A stretch of DNA of 64,000 bases from assembly GCF_014205075.1 (NCBI RefSeq), contig NZ_JACHMU010000001.1, positions 1,488,001 to 1,552,000 on the forward strand. The letters are read 5' to 3'. Every line of letters begins with the position of its first letter. Position 1 is the stretch's first letter. Positions 27,021 to 36,629 of the stretch are shown here, in pieces. The notes beneath the pieces were generated by a model. The model made no database searches. It worked only from the letters and a program-made list of their open reading frames with translations, and was not told the origin of the DNA. Origin of the DNA: Microbacterium ginsengiterrae (GTDB taxonomy: Bacteria > Actinomycetota > Actinomycetes > Actinomycetales > Microbacteriaceae). Made by a program: the position numbers and the translations under genes.

Positions 27021-28199
27021 ATGCCAAGCAATCTCAACGCCGGCGGCGTCGGTCAGATCTTCCAGATGCTCCGTGACGGAGTCCCTCGGACGCGGGCGGA
27101 ACTTGCCAAGTCCTCCGGGCTCGCGCGTTCGACCGTCGCCACGAGGGTCGACGAACTCATGCGGCTCGGCCTGATCACCCCGGTGGCCGACGCCACGTCG
27201 ACCGGAGGCCGTCCGCCGTCCCAGTTCGCCCTGAACCCCGCGGCGAAGGTCGTCGTGGCCGCCGACATCGGCGCCTCGCACACCACGGTCGCCATCACCG
27301 ACCTCGCGGGGACGATCCTCGCGCAGCGTGCCGAGCGGATCGCGGTCGCCCTCGGCCCGGAGCCGGTGCTGAGCTGGATGGTCGACGTCGCCACCGAGCT
27401 CATCGCCGAGGCGGGGCTGACCCGCGACCAGGTCGCGGCGGTCGGCGTGGGGGTGCCGGGACCCGTGGCCCATTCGACCGGGCGGCCCGCCAAGCCGCCG
27501 ATCATGCCGGGCTGGGACGACTTCGATGTTCCCGGCTGGGTGCAGCAGCATCTCGAGGTGCCGGTACTCGTCGACAACGACGTCAACATCTCCGCGCTGG
27601 GCGAGCGGGCGGCCGTGTGGGCGCACACCGATCACTTCATCTTCGTGAAGGTCGCGACCGGCATCGGCGCGGGGATCATCTCCGACGGCAGACTCCTGCG
27701 CGGCGCGCAGGGCATCGCCGGGGACCTCGGCCACGTCCGTGTGCCCCGTGGAGCCGATGTCCCGTGCCACTGCGGCAACACCGGCTGCCTCGAGGCGATC
27801 GCCTCGGGACCTGCGATCGCACGGTCGCTCACCGCGCAGGGGATCGAGGCGGCGGGCGGTGACGATGTCGTCGACCTCGTCACGGGCGGCAGCCTGGAGG
27901 CCATCCAGGCCGTGCGGCAGGCCGGAAGGGACCTCGGCGAGGTGCTCATGGCATCCGTGAGTCTGCTCAACCCGTCCGTCATCGCGATCGGCGGGTCGAT
28001 GGCCAGGGTCGGGGAGCACCTCATCGCCGGCGTCCGCGAGGTGGTCTACACCCGCTCGATGCCGCTGGCGACCGAGCATCTCGTGATCGTCCAGTCGGGC
28101 GCCGCGGGGGAGGCGGCGGTGCGCGGGGCGAGCATGCTCGCGATCGAGCACGCCCTGTCGCCGGAGATCCTGCCGCAGAGCTTCGGATTCACCCGCTGA
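27021..28199 (+). CDS. ROK-family transcriptional regulator (NagC/XylR type)
   Basis: 392 residues. N-terminal winged helix-turn-helix (RAELAKSSGLARSTVATRV) followed by a ROK sugar-binding domain with ADIGASHTTVAITD, VGVPGPVAHSTG and the zinc motif CHCGNTGCLEAIASG. The HTH and the intact CxCGxxGC motif mark it as a sugar-sensing repressor rather than a kinase. It follows the permease by 75 bp on the same strand and probably controls the RbsABC, dehydrogenase and isomerase genes through the palindrome at 24188-24209. A weak GGGGA precedes the ATG. Confidence 0.92.
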   Translation: MPSNLNAGGVGQIFQMLRDGVPRTRAELAKSSGLARSTVATRVDELMRLGLITPVADATSTGGRPPSQFALNPAAKVVVAADIGASHTTVAITDLAGTILAQRAERIAVALGPEPVLSWMVDVATELIAEAGLTRDQVAAVGVGVPGPVAHSTGRPAKPPIMPGWDDFDVPGWVQQHLEVPVLVDNDVNISALGERAAVWAHTDHFIFVKVATGIGAGIISDGRLLRGAQGIAGDLGHVRVPRGADVPCHCGNTGCLEAIASGPAIARSLTAQGIEAAGGDDVVDLVTGGSLEAIQAVRQAGRDLGEVLMASVSLLNPSVIAIGGSMARVGEHLIAGVREVVYTRSMPLATEHLVIVQSGAAGEAAVRGASMLAIEHALSPEILPQSFGFTR

Positions 28200-28233
28200 T
28201 CCGGCGCTTCGCCGACACGGCCCGCAGCAGGCT

Positions 28234-29511
<1,278 letters not shown>

Positions 29512-29532
29512 CCGTCCAGACTACCGAGCCGT

Positions 29533-30216
29533 TCAGACGGTGACAGGCCGTTCGTCCGTCCGATCCCACGGGATGGTCCAGCCGCATTCGTCGAACAGGC
29601 GGTCGAGGACCATGGCGGTGAACCCCCAGACGATCGTGCCGTCCACGTCGAACGCCGGGCCCTTGTACGTCACGCCCCCGCGGGTGATCGTCGACGTGTA
29701 CCGCGTCGCCGGATCCAGCAGCTGCGCCACCGGAGCCCGGAACACCTCGACGGTCTCCGCGTGATCGACGGCGGCGACCTTCGACGGCTTGGTCCACCAG
29801 CCGAGCACGGGTGTGACGTGGTGATTGCTCACCGCAAGCGGGAGGGCCGGCAGCGCCGCGAGAATCTCCACACCGGTCGGGTCCAGCCCCGTCTCCTCCT
29901 CGGCTTCGCGCAGCGCGGTGTCGACGTCATCGCGGTCGGCGGGTTCGCGTCCCCCACCAGGGAACGAGACCTGGCCGGGATGCGACGACAGCGTCGGCGC
30001 GCGCCGCTGCAGCAGGACATCGAGATCCTTCGCTACTGCGGCATCGGGCGTGGGGGCGGGGATGCTGTCGAGCACCCCGAACAGGATGAGAACGGCCGAC
30101 CGTCGTGCCTCGACGCCCTCCGGCAGCTGCGGCAGCACACCCGGATTCCAGTCCCCGGTCTGCGCTGCTGCAAGCAATTGCGCTCGGGCGCCCTCCGGAT
30201 GCTGCGACATGCTCAC
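29533..30216 (-). CDS. NUDIX hydrolase, CoA-pyrophosphatase-like
   Basis: 227 residues. The UPF0035 signature HPGQVSFPGGGRE precedes the Nudix helix ending ALREAEEETGL. As in the NudL/Nudt7-8 group the first canonical Glu of the Nudix box is not conserved, so hydrolysis of CoA or related diphosphates to 4'-phosphopantetheine is a reasonable but unproven role. GTG at 30216 is chosen because TACGCT lies 6 nt upstream (leaderless); ATG at 30210 is an alternative two codons in. It sits 21 bp upstream of purD on the same strand but with its own promoter. Confidence 0.85.
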   Translation of the reverse strand: MSMSQHPEGARAQLLAAAQTGDWNPGVLPQLPEGVEARRSAVLILFGVLDSIPAPTPDAAVAKDLDVLLQRRAPTLSSHPGQVSFPGGGREPADRDDVDTALREAEEETGLDPTGVEILAALPALPLAVSNHHVTPVLGWWTKPSKVAAVDHAETVEVFRAPVAQLLDPATRYTSTITRGGVTYKGPAFDVDGTIVWGFTAMVLDRLFDECGWTIPWDRTDERPVTV

Positions 30217-30231
30217 CCTTCGAGCGTATGC

Positions 30232-31152
30232 CTACTTCAGACCCGAGGATGCCAGCCCGTCGATCACCCGCCGCTGCAGGATGATGAACATGATCAGCAC
30301 GGGAGCCATCGCCAGGATGCTGGCCGCCATCGCAACCGGATAGTCGGTCGTGCGGTCGCTCAGCAGTGTCGCAAGACCCGCCGACAGCGGCATCTGCGTG
30401 CTGTAGCTGGAGACCACCAGCGGCCAGAGCAGTTCGTTCCACGACCACAGCACCGTCGTGATGGCGAGCACACTCATGGTCGGGGTGGCAAGCGGAAGCA
30501 TGATCCGCCAGAAGATCTGGAACGTGTTGGCGCCGTCCAGACGCGCGGCCTCTTCGAGCTCGGCCGGCATGGCCAGGAATGCCGTGCGCATGAGGAACGT
30601 GCCGAAGGCGCTGAAGAGCCCGGGGAGCACGAGCCCGCCGATGCTGTTGAGGAGTCCGATGTTCTGGATGATCTGGTACTGCGACAGCAGGTAGACCTGC
30701 GAGGGAACCATCAGGATCGACAGCACCACGGCCAGAAGGATGCCGCGGCCGCGGAACCGAAGACGCGCGAAGGCGTAGCCGGCCATGGTGCACAGGATCA
30801 GCTGGGCGACGGTGCGGATGACGGTGATCAGTACCGAGTTGCCGAACTGCTGCAGAAACGGCAGCCGCTGGAAGACCTCGGCGTAGTTGTCCCACTGGAG
30901 CTCACCTGGCCAGAACACGGGTGTGACGCTCTGCACCTGTGCATTGGTCGACAGCGACATGATGATCTGCCAGAGGAATGGGAACGCCATGATCAGCGCG
31001 CCCACGCCGAGCACGATGTGCGCGGCGACGTAGGATCTGCGTTCGCCGCCGGTACGACGCCGTGGGGCGCGAACGCTCCCGCCGCGACCGGTCACGACGG
31101 CTTCGGTCGTCACGCTGTGGACGCGACCATCGATTCGGAGAGAGTCAGTCAC
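30232..31152 (-). CDS. Carbohydrate ABC transporter permease (MalG type)
   Basis: 306 residues, GTG start overlapping the upstream permease stop by 8 bp. Six hydrophobic segments; the EAA loop reads EEAARLDGANTFQIFWRIMLP. Last gene of the operon running 34637 to 30232. Arg-rich cytosolic N-terminus. Like the first importer of this window it has no ATPase partner nearby. Confidence 0.93.
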   Translation of the reverse strand: MTDSLRIDGRVHSVTTEAVVTGRGGSVRAPRRRTGGERRSYVAAHIVLGVGALIMAFPFLWQIIMSLSTNAQVQSVTPVFWPGELQWDNYAEVFQRLPFLQQFGNSVLITVIRTVAQLILCTMAGYAFARLRFRGRGILLAVVLSILMVPSQVYLLSQYQIIQNIGLLNSIGGLVLPGLFSAFGTFLMRTAFLAMPAELEEAARLDGANTFQIFWRIMLPLATPTMSVLAITTVLWSWNELLWPLVVSSYSTQMPLSAGLATLLSDRTTDYPVAMAASILAMAPVLIMFIILQRRVIDGLASSGLK

Positions 31153-32101
31153 TGTGCACCCATCTGCGCTGGAAGCGGAACTGGAGGAAGGTGACGAAGC
31201 CGATGATGACGAAGATGATCATCGCCACAGCGGCCGCGAAGCCCTTCTCGTTGGTCACGAATCCGGCTTGGTAGAAGTAGTAGACGAGCGACATGCTCTT
31301 GGGCAGCGAGGCGTTGGTCGCGGTCGTACCGAGGATCGCGTAGAGCAGGTCGAAGAGCTGGAAGCCCGCGATCACGGTGATGATCGTCACGAAGAAGATG
31401 CTCGGAGTGAGCAGGGGCACCGTGATCGAGCGGAACTGACGCCAACGGCTCGCGCCATCCAGCGATGCCGCCTCGTACAGCTCGGGCGGGATCGTCTTGA
31501 GCCCGGCCGCGAGGATGATCATCGAGAAGCCCAGCGAGGACCACAGCCCGACGATCGCGACGGCGAGAATGGCGAAACCGGGCGTGCTGACCCAATACGG
31601 CCCCTCGATGCCGAAGAATCCGAGCACGTAGTTCACCAGGCCGAAGTCGCCGTTGAAGATGATCCGCCAGACGAACGCGATCGCGGTGGGCATCGCGACA
31701 TACGGCAGGAAGAAGAGCACCCGGTACAGCGAGGCGAAGCGGAGGCCCGGAAGGTTGAGGAGGCTCGCCAGCAGCACCGCGATCGGAACACCGAGAAGCA
31801 CGATCGCCGTGTAGAGCAGCGTGTTGCCGAGTGAAAGGTAGAACTCGGACTCGCCGAACAGCCGAACGAAGTTGTCCATCCCCGCGAAAGCGACATCACC
31901 GAAGACGCCGAAGCTCGTGAACGAGAAACCGGCGGTCTGGATGATCGGCCAGATGTAGAAGACGCCGATCCCGAGCACGAGCGGCCCGACGAACACCAGC
32001 GCCCACCACCCGTCATTGGTCCGGCGGCGCGGGGTGGTGGGGCCGCTCCTCCCGCTCCGCGAGGGAGCGGGAGGAGCGGCCGTGCGCTCGGCAAGGGTCA
32101 A
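31145..32101 (-). CDS. Carbohydrate ABC transporter permease (MalF type)
   Basis: 318 residues. The start is a TTG at 32101 that overlaps the binding-protein stop as TTGA and is preceded by GAGGAG within the upstream gene, so the unusual start codon is well supported. Six hydrophobic segments; EAA loop YEAASLDGASRWRQFRSITVP. Partner of the MalG-type permease. Confidence 0.92.
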   Translation of the reverse strand: MTLAERTAAPPAPSRSGRSGPTTPRRRTNDGWWALVFVGPLVLGIGVFYIWPIIQTAGFSFTSFGVFGDVAFAGMDNFVRLFGESEFYLSLGNTLLYTAIVLLGVPIAVLLASLLNLPGLRFASLYRVLFFLPYVAMPTAIAFVWRIIFNGDFGLVNYVLGFFGIEGPYWVSTPGFAILAVAIVGLWSSLGFSMIILAAGLKTIPPELYEAASLDGASRWRQFRSITVPLLTPSIFFVTIITVIAGFQLFDLLYAILGTTATNASLPKSMSLVYYFYQAGFVTNEKGFAAAVAMIIFVIIGFVTFLQFRFQRRWVHSD

Positions 32102-33408
32102 CGCGGCTCCTCAGCCAGCGCCGCATCCATCTGCTCCGCGAGTTCTGCGGTCACTTCGGCGACCGGTCGCTCACCGGAGAACGCCTGCGGGAGCAGTTCC
32201 GACTCGAGGGCGTTCCACGCAGCGGTGTTGGCGCTCACCGGGAGGGGGCGCGAGTAGTCCACCGCGTCGACGAAGACCTGCAGGTTCGCCTGCGGCATGG
32301 ATGCGACGAAGGCCTCCTGCGTGCCCTCGTATGCGGGCATGATCGAACCGAATTCGCCCTGCGCGAGCTGTGCCTCTTCGCCGGCCAGGAAGACCTGCAG
32401 CGCTTGTGCTGCCTGCTTGTTCTCCGACGACGCGGCGACCACGTTCGCGACACCGTGGATGACGGTGGCCTGCTCCTCGCCCTGCGGGAGCGGGAGTGCG
32501 TCCACGCTGTCGGCGAAGGGCACATCGGTCAGCGCGGACCGGAACCAGCTGCCGCCCCAGTACATTGCGAGCTTTCCCGAGGTGAACCATTGGTCGGCCG
32601 ATGTGTCGGTGAGCTGCGACATCGTGGGGGACCCTCCGGACGCGATCAGATCCGTCCAGAACTGGATGCCGGCCTGGGCCTCCGGCGTGTTGTAACCCGA
32701 GCTGTCGCCCTCGATGACCTCGCCGCCGGCCTGCAGGATCGTGTTGTAGTAGGTCGTCTGGCCGTCCATGCCGCCGGCGCCGCCGTAGCTGCCTTCGCCG
32801 GCCAGTTTGGTCGAGATCTCGGTGGCTGTTGCCTGGAAGTCGTCCCACGTCCAGTCCGCGGCCGGCAACTCGACTCCGGCGCGCTCGAACAGTTCCTTGT
32901 TGACCCAGACGCCGATGGTGTCGAAATCCTTCGGCACGCCGTAGCTCGTGTCGCCGACCGTGTAGAGGTCGACGAGCGACTCGGGGTACTTCGACGGGTC
33001 GATGTCACCGGCATCCACTGCGCCCGTGATGGGTTCGATCTTGTCGTTGAGGGCGTAGAGCTGGATGTTCGGACCGTTCATCCAGAACAGATCGGGGAGC
33101 GTGTCGCTCGACGCCTGCGTCTGCAGCTTCGTCCAGTACTCGCTGAACGGGGTCACACTCAGGTTGACGGTGATGTTGGGGTAGAGCTCGTTGAACGCCT
33201 CGATGCTCTCCTCGATGGCGGGAACCTGGTTCTGATCCCAGAGACCGTAGGTGATCGTGGCGGTCAGGTCGCTGTCGGGTGCGGCGTACTCGGCCGGAGT
33301 GGATGGGCCTGCGCCACCGCCGCCGCTGCAGGCGGCGGCCGTGAGGGCGACGGCGCTCGTGAGGGCGAGAGCGCCGAACATGCGACCGGCGAATCGGGAC
33401 TTTCTCAT
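32098..33408 (-). CDS. Carbohydrate ABC transporter substrate-binding lipoprotein
   Basis: 436 residues. Signal peptide with lipobox TAAAC, Cys27, followed by a Ser/Gly-rich linker. MalE/UgpB-type fold: DLTATITYGLWDQNQVPAIEE, YPNITVNLSVTPFSEYW, LPDLFWMNGPN. ATG at 33408 follows AAAGGAA and overlaps the Gfo/Idh stop by 4 bp. It probably delivers the sugar that the SIS/ROK/PfkB operon across the DeoR gene degrades; this link is inferred from a shared promoter motif. Confidence 0.93.
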   Translation of the reverse strand: MRKSRFAGRMFGALALTSAVALTAAACSGGGGAGPSTPAEYAAPDSDLTATITYGLWDQNQVPAIEESIEAFNELYPNITVNLSVTPFSEYWTKLQTQASSDTLPDLFWMNGPNIQLYALNDKIEPITGAVDAGDIDPSKYPESLVDLYTVGDTSYGVPKDFDTIGVWVNKELFERAGVELPAADWTWDDFQATATEISTKLAGEGSYGGAGGMDGQTTYYNTILQAGGEVIEGDSSGYNTPEAQAGIQFWTDLIASGGSPTMSQLTDTSADQWFTSGKLAMYWGGSWFRSALTDVPFADSVDALPLPQGEEQATVIHGVANVVAASSENKQAAQALQVFLAGEEAQLAQGEFGSIMPAYEGTQEAFVASMPQANLQVFVDAVDYSRPLPVSANTAAWNALESELLPQAFSGERPVAEVTAELAEQMDAALAEEPR

Positions 33409-34637
33409 CGGGTGTTCCTTTCGAACGGGTCGTGCGTGAGGGAGGGATGCGGCGAACGGAAGTGTTCGACCACGTGCTGCGGAAGCGGGGGGACGTCGAG
33501 CGGGCGGGACCCGGAGCGGATGGATTCCGCGGCGAGCGCTCCCGCGGCCACGGCGGCGCGGGCGGCGAGCGGCGACACGACGGTGGGCGTACCATCCATG
33601 ACAAGAGCGAGGAACTCGCGCATCGTCGCCAGGTCGGCATCCTCATGCCCGCTCGCGACGCCGTCGATCGGATATTCGAGATCTCCGGCGACTTCCCACT
33701 CGCGGCGGCGGTTCCACACCTTCACGACGCCGCCTCCGGTGTCGCCGATGTTCTCGAGGCGTCCCTCCGTGCCGATGACCGTGTAGTTGCGCCAGTAATC
33801 CGGCGTGAAATGGCACTGTTCGTAACTGGCGAGCACGCCGGAGTCGAGTGTCATAAGCATCATCGAGACGTCTTCGACGTCGACGACGGGATTGAGTCCG
33901 GTCGCTGCTGCCGGTGGCCAGTTGTCGAACGAGAACCAGTCCGGCATCGTCTCGTCCGGACGCTCGCGTCTGTCCTGGATCTCGCCGTAGACCATGAGAT
34001 CGCCCATCCCCACCACGCGTCGCGTGTAGGAGCCGGCGAGGTAGTGCACGACGTCGAGGTCGTGACTGGCCTTCTGCAGCAGAAGAGTGTTCGTGCGGGC
34101 GCGGTCGGCGTGCCAGTCCTTGAAGTAGTAGTCGCCGCCGTTGCCGACGAAGTGCCGCACCCAGATGGTTTTCACCGCGCCGATCTCACCGCGGTCGATG
34201 ATCTCCTTCATCCGCCGCACGACCCCTGCGTGCCGGAAGTTGTGGCCGACGTAGAGAACCGAACCGGACTCCGCGGCCGCTACGAGGATGCGGTCCGCAT
34301 CCTCGAGCGTCGTGGCCAGAGGCTTCTCGAGGTACACCGCGACGCCCGCGCGAAGAAGTTCGACGGCGATGTCGGCATGCGTGTCGTCCGGTGAGGTCAC
34401 GATCGCCGCATCCGGACGGTCGCCGGCGAGGAGCGCCGAGACGTCGTCGAAGACGGGGACGTCGGGGAACAGCGTGCGCGCCCGCTCCTGGCCGCGCGGC
34501 GAGGGGTCGACGGCCGCGACGATCTGCGCACCGGGCCAGGCCAGGGGCACGTGATGCGCGATCACGCTGCGGGCGCCCGTGCCGACGACGGCGACGCGGA
34601 CGGAGCGCGATCCGGATGCCGGAGACGTGTGCGTCAT
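33405..34637 (-). CDS. Gfo/Idh/MocA family oxidoreductase
   Basis: 410 residues. Rossmann N-terminus (VAVVGTGARSVIAHH), VTSPDDTHADIAVELL and the signature YLEKPLATT, then a catalytic-domain segment KASHDLDVVHYLAGS with the conserved DxxH-like region. First gene of the ABC operon, with ATG at 34637. In-frame codons upstream to 34676 lack a ribosome site and were excluded. The presence of a dehydrogenase as lead gene suggests that the imported sugar or its glycoside is oxidised; substrate unknown. Confidence 0.88.
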   Translation of the reverse strand: MTHTSPASGSRSVRVAVVGTGARSVIAHHVPLAWPGAQIVAAVDPSPRGQERARTLFPDVPVFDDVSALLAGDRPDAAIVTSPDDTHADIAVELLRAGVAVYLEKPLATTLEDADRILVAAAESGSVLYVGHNFRHAGVVRRMKEIIDRGEIGAVKTIWVRHFVGNGGDYYFKDWHADRARTNTLLLQKASHDLDVVHYLAGSYTRRVVGMGDLMVYGEIQDRRERPDETMPDWFSFDNWPPAAATGLNPVVDVEDVSMMLMTLDSGVLASYEQCHFTPDYWRNYTVIGTEGRLENIGDTGGGVVKVWNRRREWEVAGDLEYPIDGVASGHEDADLATMREFLALVMDGTPTVVSPLAARAAVAAGALAAESIRSGSRPLDVPPLPQHVVEHFRSPHPSLTHDPFERNTR

Positions 34638-34825
34638 GGCGGCCCTCACTTCTCTGTGTTGCAATCCATCATGCATCGTGTGAGCGATTTTGTCATCTCT
34701 AGTCCTAAATCAAGCATGATCAAACACTAGACATGACCCGGGGTGGCAGCGCAACCGTCCGCGCTCTTTTTAATCAGAGCGAAACATGCACGGGCGCAGG
34801 AGCCGGCGTGGGCACCGCGGAACCG
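34638..34825. promoter_or_regulatory. Promoter region of the ABC operon with a DeoR-type candidate site
   Basis: 188 bp with no gene. TGATCAAA at 34717-34724, within a pair of ATCAA direct repeats 10 bp apart, recurs upstream of the SIS operon at 35699-35706. Read on the minus strand, TTGATC followed 17 bp later by AGAGAT could serve as the promoter, overlapped by the site. A weak 6-bp hairpin with a T-rich loop (34762-34781) may end the DeoR transcript. Confidence 0.4.
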
Positions 34826-35638
34826 TTACTGGGCTGCAGTCGCCCGCCCGGTGGGAGCGATCACGACTTCGACGTTCTCCTTCTCGAACTGCGCTGCCAC
34901 GCGGGCCGGGAGCGGCGCGTCCGTCACGAGCACGTCGATGTCGTCGAGCGGGCAGATGCGGGCGAACGTGCTGCGGCCGATCTTCGTCTGGTCTGCGGCG
35001 ACCACCACGCGGCGTGCGACGGAGGCGATGTGGCGACTGGCGTCCGCCTCGCCTTCGTGCAGCGTCGTCGCACCGAGTTCTGCCGTGAGTCCGTCGACGC
35101 CCAGCACCGCGATGTCGAGGGAGAAGTCGCGCAAAGACGCGGCGACGAGAGGGCCGATCAGCTCATACGACTGGCGGCGAGGGACGCCGCCGGTGACGAC
35201 GATCTTGATGTTCTCGCGGACCGAGGATTCGAATGCGATGTTGAGCGCGTTCGTCACGATCGTGACGCCGGGCTCACCGGCGATCGACGACATGCGCTCG
35301 CTGCGGCCGAGTGCTCGTGCGACCTCGGTCACGGTCGTCCCGCCGTTCATCCCGACCGTGGCGCCCGGTTCGATGAGTCCTTCGACGGCGCGGGCGATCG
35401 CCAGCTTCGCGTCCGCCTGGCGCGCGATCTTGTACTGGAGGGGGAGTTCGTAGCCGGACCCGAGTGCCGAGGCACCACCATGCGTTCGCGTGACGAGCCG
35501 CTGCTCCGCCAGCATGTTCAGGTCGCGCCGTGCGGTTGCCGTCGAGACTCCCAGCTGCTCGCCGATATCGGCGATCGAGACGTTGCCCCGTTCACTGATG
35601 AGTTCGAGCACGAGATTGAGTCGTTGCTGCTGCTGCAT
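34826..35638 (-). CDS. DeoR-family transcriptional regulator
   Basis: 270 residues. N-terminal HTH (RLNLVLELISERGNVSIADI, GVSTATARRDLNMLAEQRLV, TRTHGGA), then a DeoRC sugar-phosphate sensor domain with VGMNGGTTVTEVA, TIVTNALNIA and AADQTKIG. These proteins usually respond to a phosphorylated sugar intermediate. It stands between a sugar importer operon and the divergent amino-sugar-type operon at 35754, and probably represses both. Confidence 0.93.
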   Translation of the reverse strand: MQQQQRLNLVLELISERGNVSIADIGEQLGVSTATARRDLNMLAEQRLVTRTHGGASALGSGYELPLQYKIARQADAKLAIARAVEGLIEPGATVGMNGGTTVTEVARALGRSERMSSIAGEPGVTIVTNALNIAFESSVRENIKIVVTGGVPRRQSYELIGPLVAASLRDFSLDIAVLGVDGLTAELGATTLHEGEADASRHIASVARRVVVAADQTKIGRSTFARICPLDDIDVLVTDAPLPARVAAQFEKENVEVVIAPTGRATAAQ

Positions 35639-35753
35639 GTCGATCCGTCCCTTTTCACATATGGTGTCACATCACAGGTTGACGGTCGTGATTGATTCTG
35701 ATCAAATAATCTCTAAACGGTCACTATCGATCGCAAGCTGAAGGAAACCCAAA
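35639..35753. promoter_or_regulatory. Divergent promoter/operator between deoR-type gene and SIS operon
   Basis: TTGACG at 35679-35684 is a candidate -35 for the plus-strand operon. TGATTGATTCTGATCAAA at 35689-35706 contains TTGAT/ATCAA arms and the TGATCAAA octamer shared with 34717-34724. Its position just downstream of the -35 fits repression. GAAGGAAA precedes the ATG at 35754. Confidence 0.5.
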
Positions 35754-36629
35754 ATGACCCGCACCTACGTCGAGGACGAGATCGCCTCCCAGCCGCAGAC
35801 CTGGTCTGAGGCTGCCGAGCTGGCGAGTTCGGTGTCCGCCTCCCTGCCGGCTCCCGGCGAACGCGTCGCCTTCGTGGGATGCGGCACGAGCTGGTTCGTT
35901 GCGATGGCGGTCGCTGTGCGACGTGAGAGCCTCGGACTCGGCGAGTCGGATGCGTTCGCAGCCAGTGAGTTCCCCGCCGGGCGCGCGTACGACCGCGTCG
36001 TGGCGATCTCGCGCTCGGGAACGACCACCGAGGTCATGGAGCTCCTCAGCGCCGTCGACGCACCGACCACGCTGATCACGGCGGTGCCCGACTCGCCAGC
36101 CACCGCTCTTGCCGACGCCACGGTCGCGCTCGCTTTCGCGGACGAGCAGTCCGTCGTGCAGACGCGCTTCGCCACGAGCGTCATCGCGCTTCTGCGCAGT
36201 CACTTCGGGGACGACCTGACCGAGGCGATCGCCGACGCGCGAACGGCGCTCACGATAGATGTCGAACGGCTGGTCTCCGTGGATCAGTGCACCTTCGTCG
36301 CGACGGGTTGGGCCGTCGGCCTCACCAGCGAGGCAGCGCTCAAGACGCGCGAGGCCGCACAGTTCTGGGCGGAGTCCTACCCCGCCATGGATTACCGTCA
36401 CGGCCCGATCGCGATCGCACAGCCCGGCCGGCTGGTCTGGAACCTCGGGGGAGCGCCCAAGGGACTCGCGGAAGAAGTCGCGGCGACCGGTGCCGAGTAC
36501 GTCTCACACGACCTCGACCCGCTTGCAGCGCTCGTCGTCGCACAGCGCTTCGCGGTGGCCCTCGCAGTCTCCAAGGGTCTCGACCCCGACCGCCCGCGCT
36601 CGTTGACGCGCTCCGTCATCCTGACGTGA
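35754..36629 (+). CDS. SIS-domain sugar isomerase/deaminase (AgaS/GlmS-C-like)
   Basis: 291 residues. Two SIS modules: VGCGTSWFVAMA and ISRSGTTTEV in the first, and ATGWAVGLTSEAALKTREA with MDYRHGPIAIA in the second. This layout matches the isomerase half of GlmS and AgaS-type deaminases, which convert amino-sugar 6-phosphates to keto-sugar 6-phosphates. First gene of a five-gene operon in which every junction overlaps by 4 bp. Following ROK, PfkB and aldolase genes suggest a route from an amino sugar to a ketohexose bisphosphate. Exact sugar unknown. Confidence 0.85.
   Translation: MTRTYVEDEIASQPQTWSEAAELASSVSASLPAPGERVAFVGCGTSWFVAMAVAVRRESLGLGESDAFAASEFPAGRAYDRVVAISRSGTTTEVMELLSAVDAPTTLITAVPDSPATALADATVALAFADEQSVVQTRFATSVIALLRSHFGDDLTEAIADARTALTIDVERLVSVDQCTFVATGWAVGLTSEAALKTREAAQFWAESYPAMDYRHGPIAIAQPGRLVWNLGGAPKGLAEEVAATGAEYVSHDLDPLAALVVAQRFAVALAVSKGLDPDRPRSLTRSVILT

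Noticed and set aside
33405..34637. GH109-type alpha-N-acetylgalactosaminidase for the Gfo/Idh protein
   Set aside because: GH109 shares the Gfo/Idh fold, but I could not see its diagnostic features, so the general dehydrogenase call is kept.
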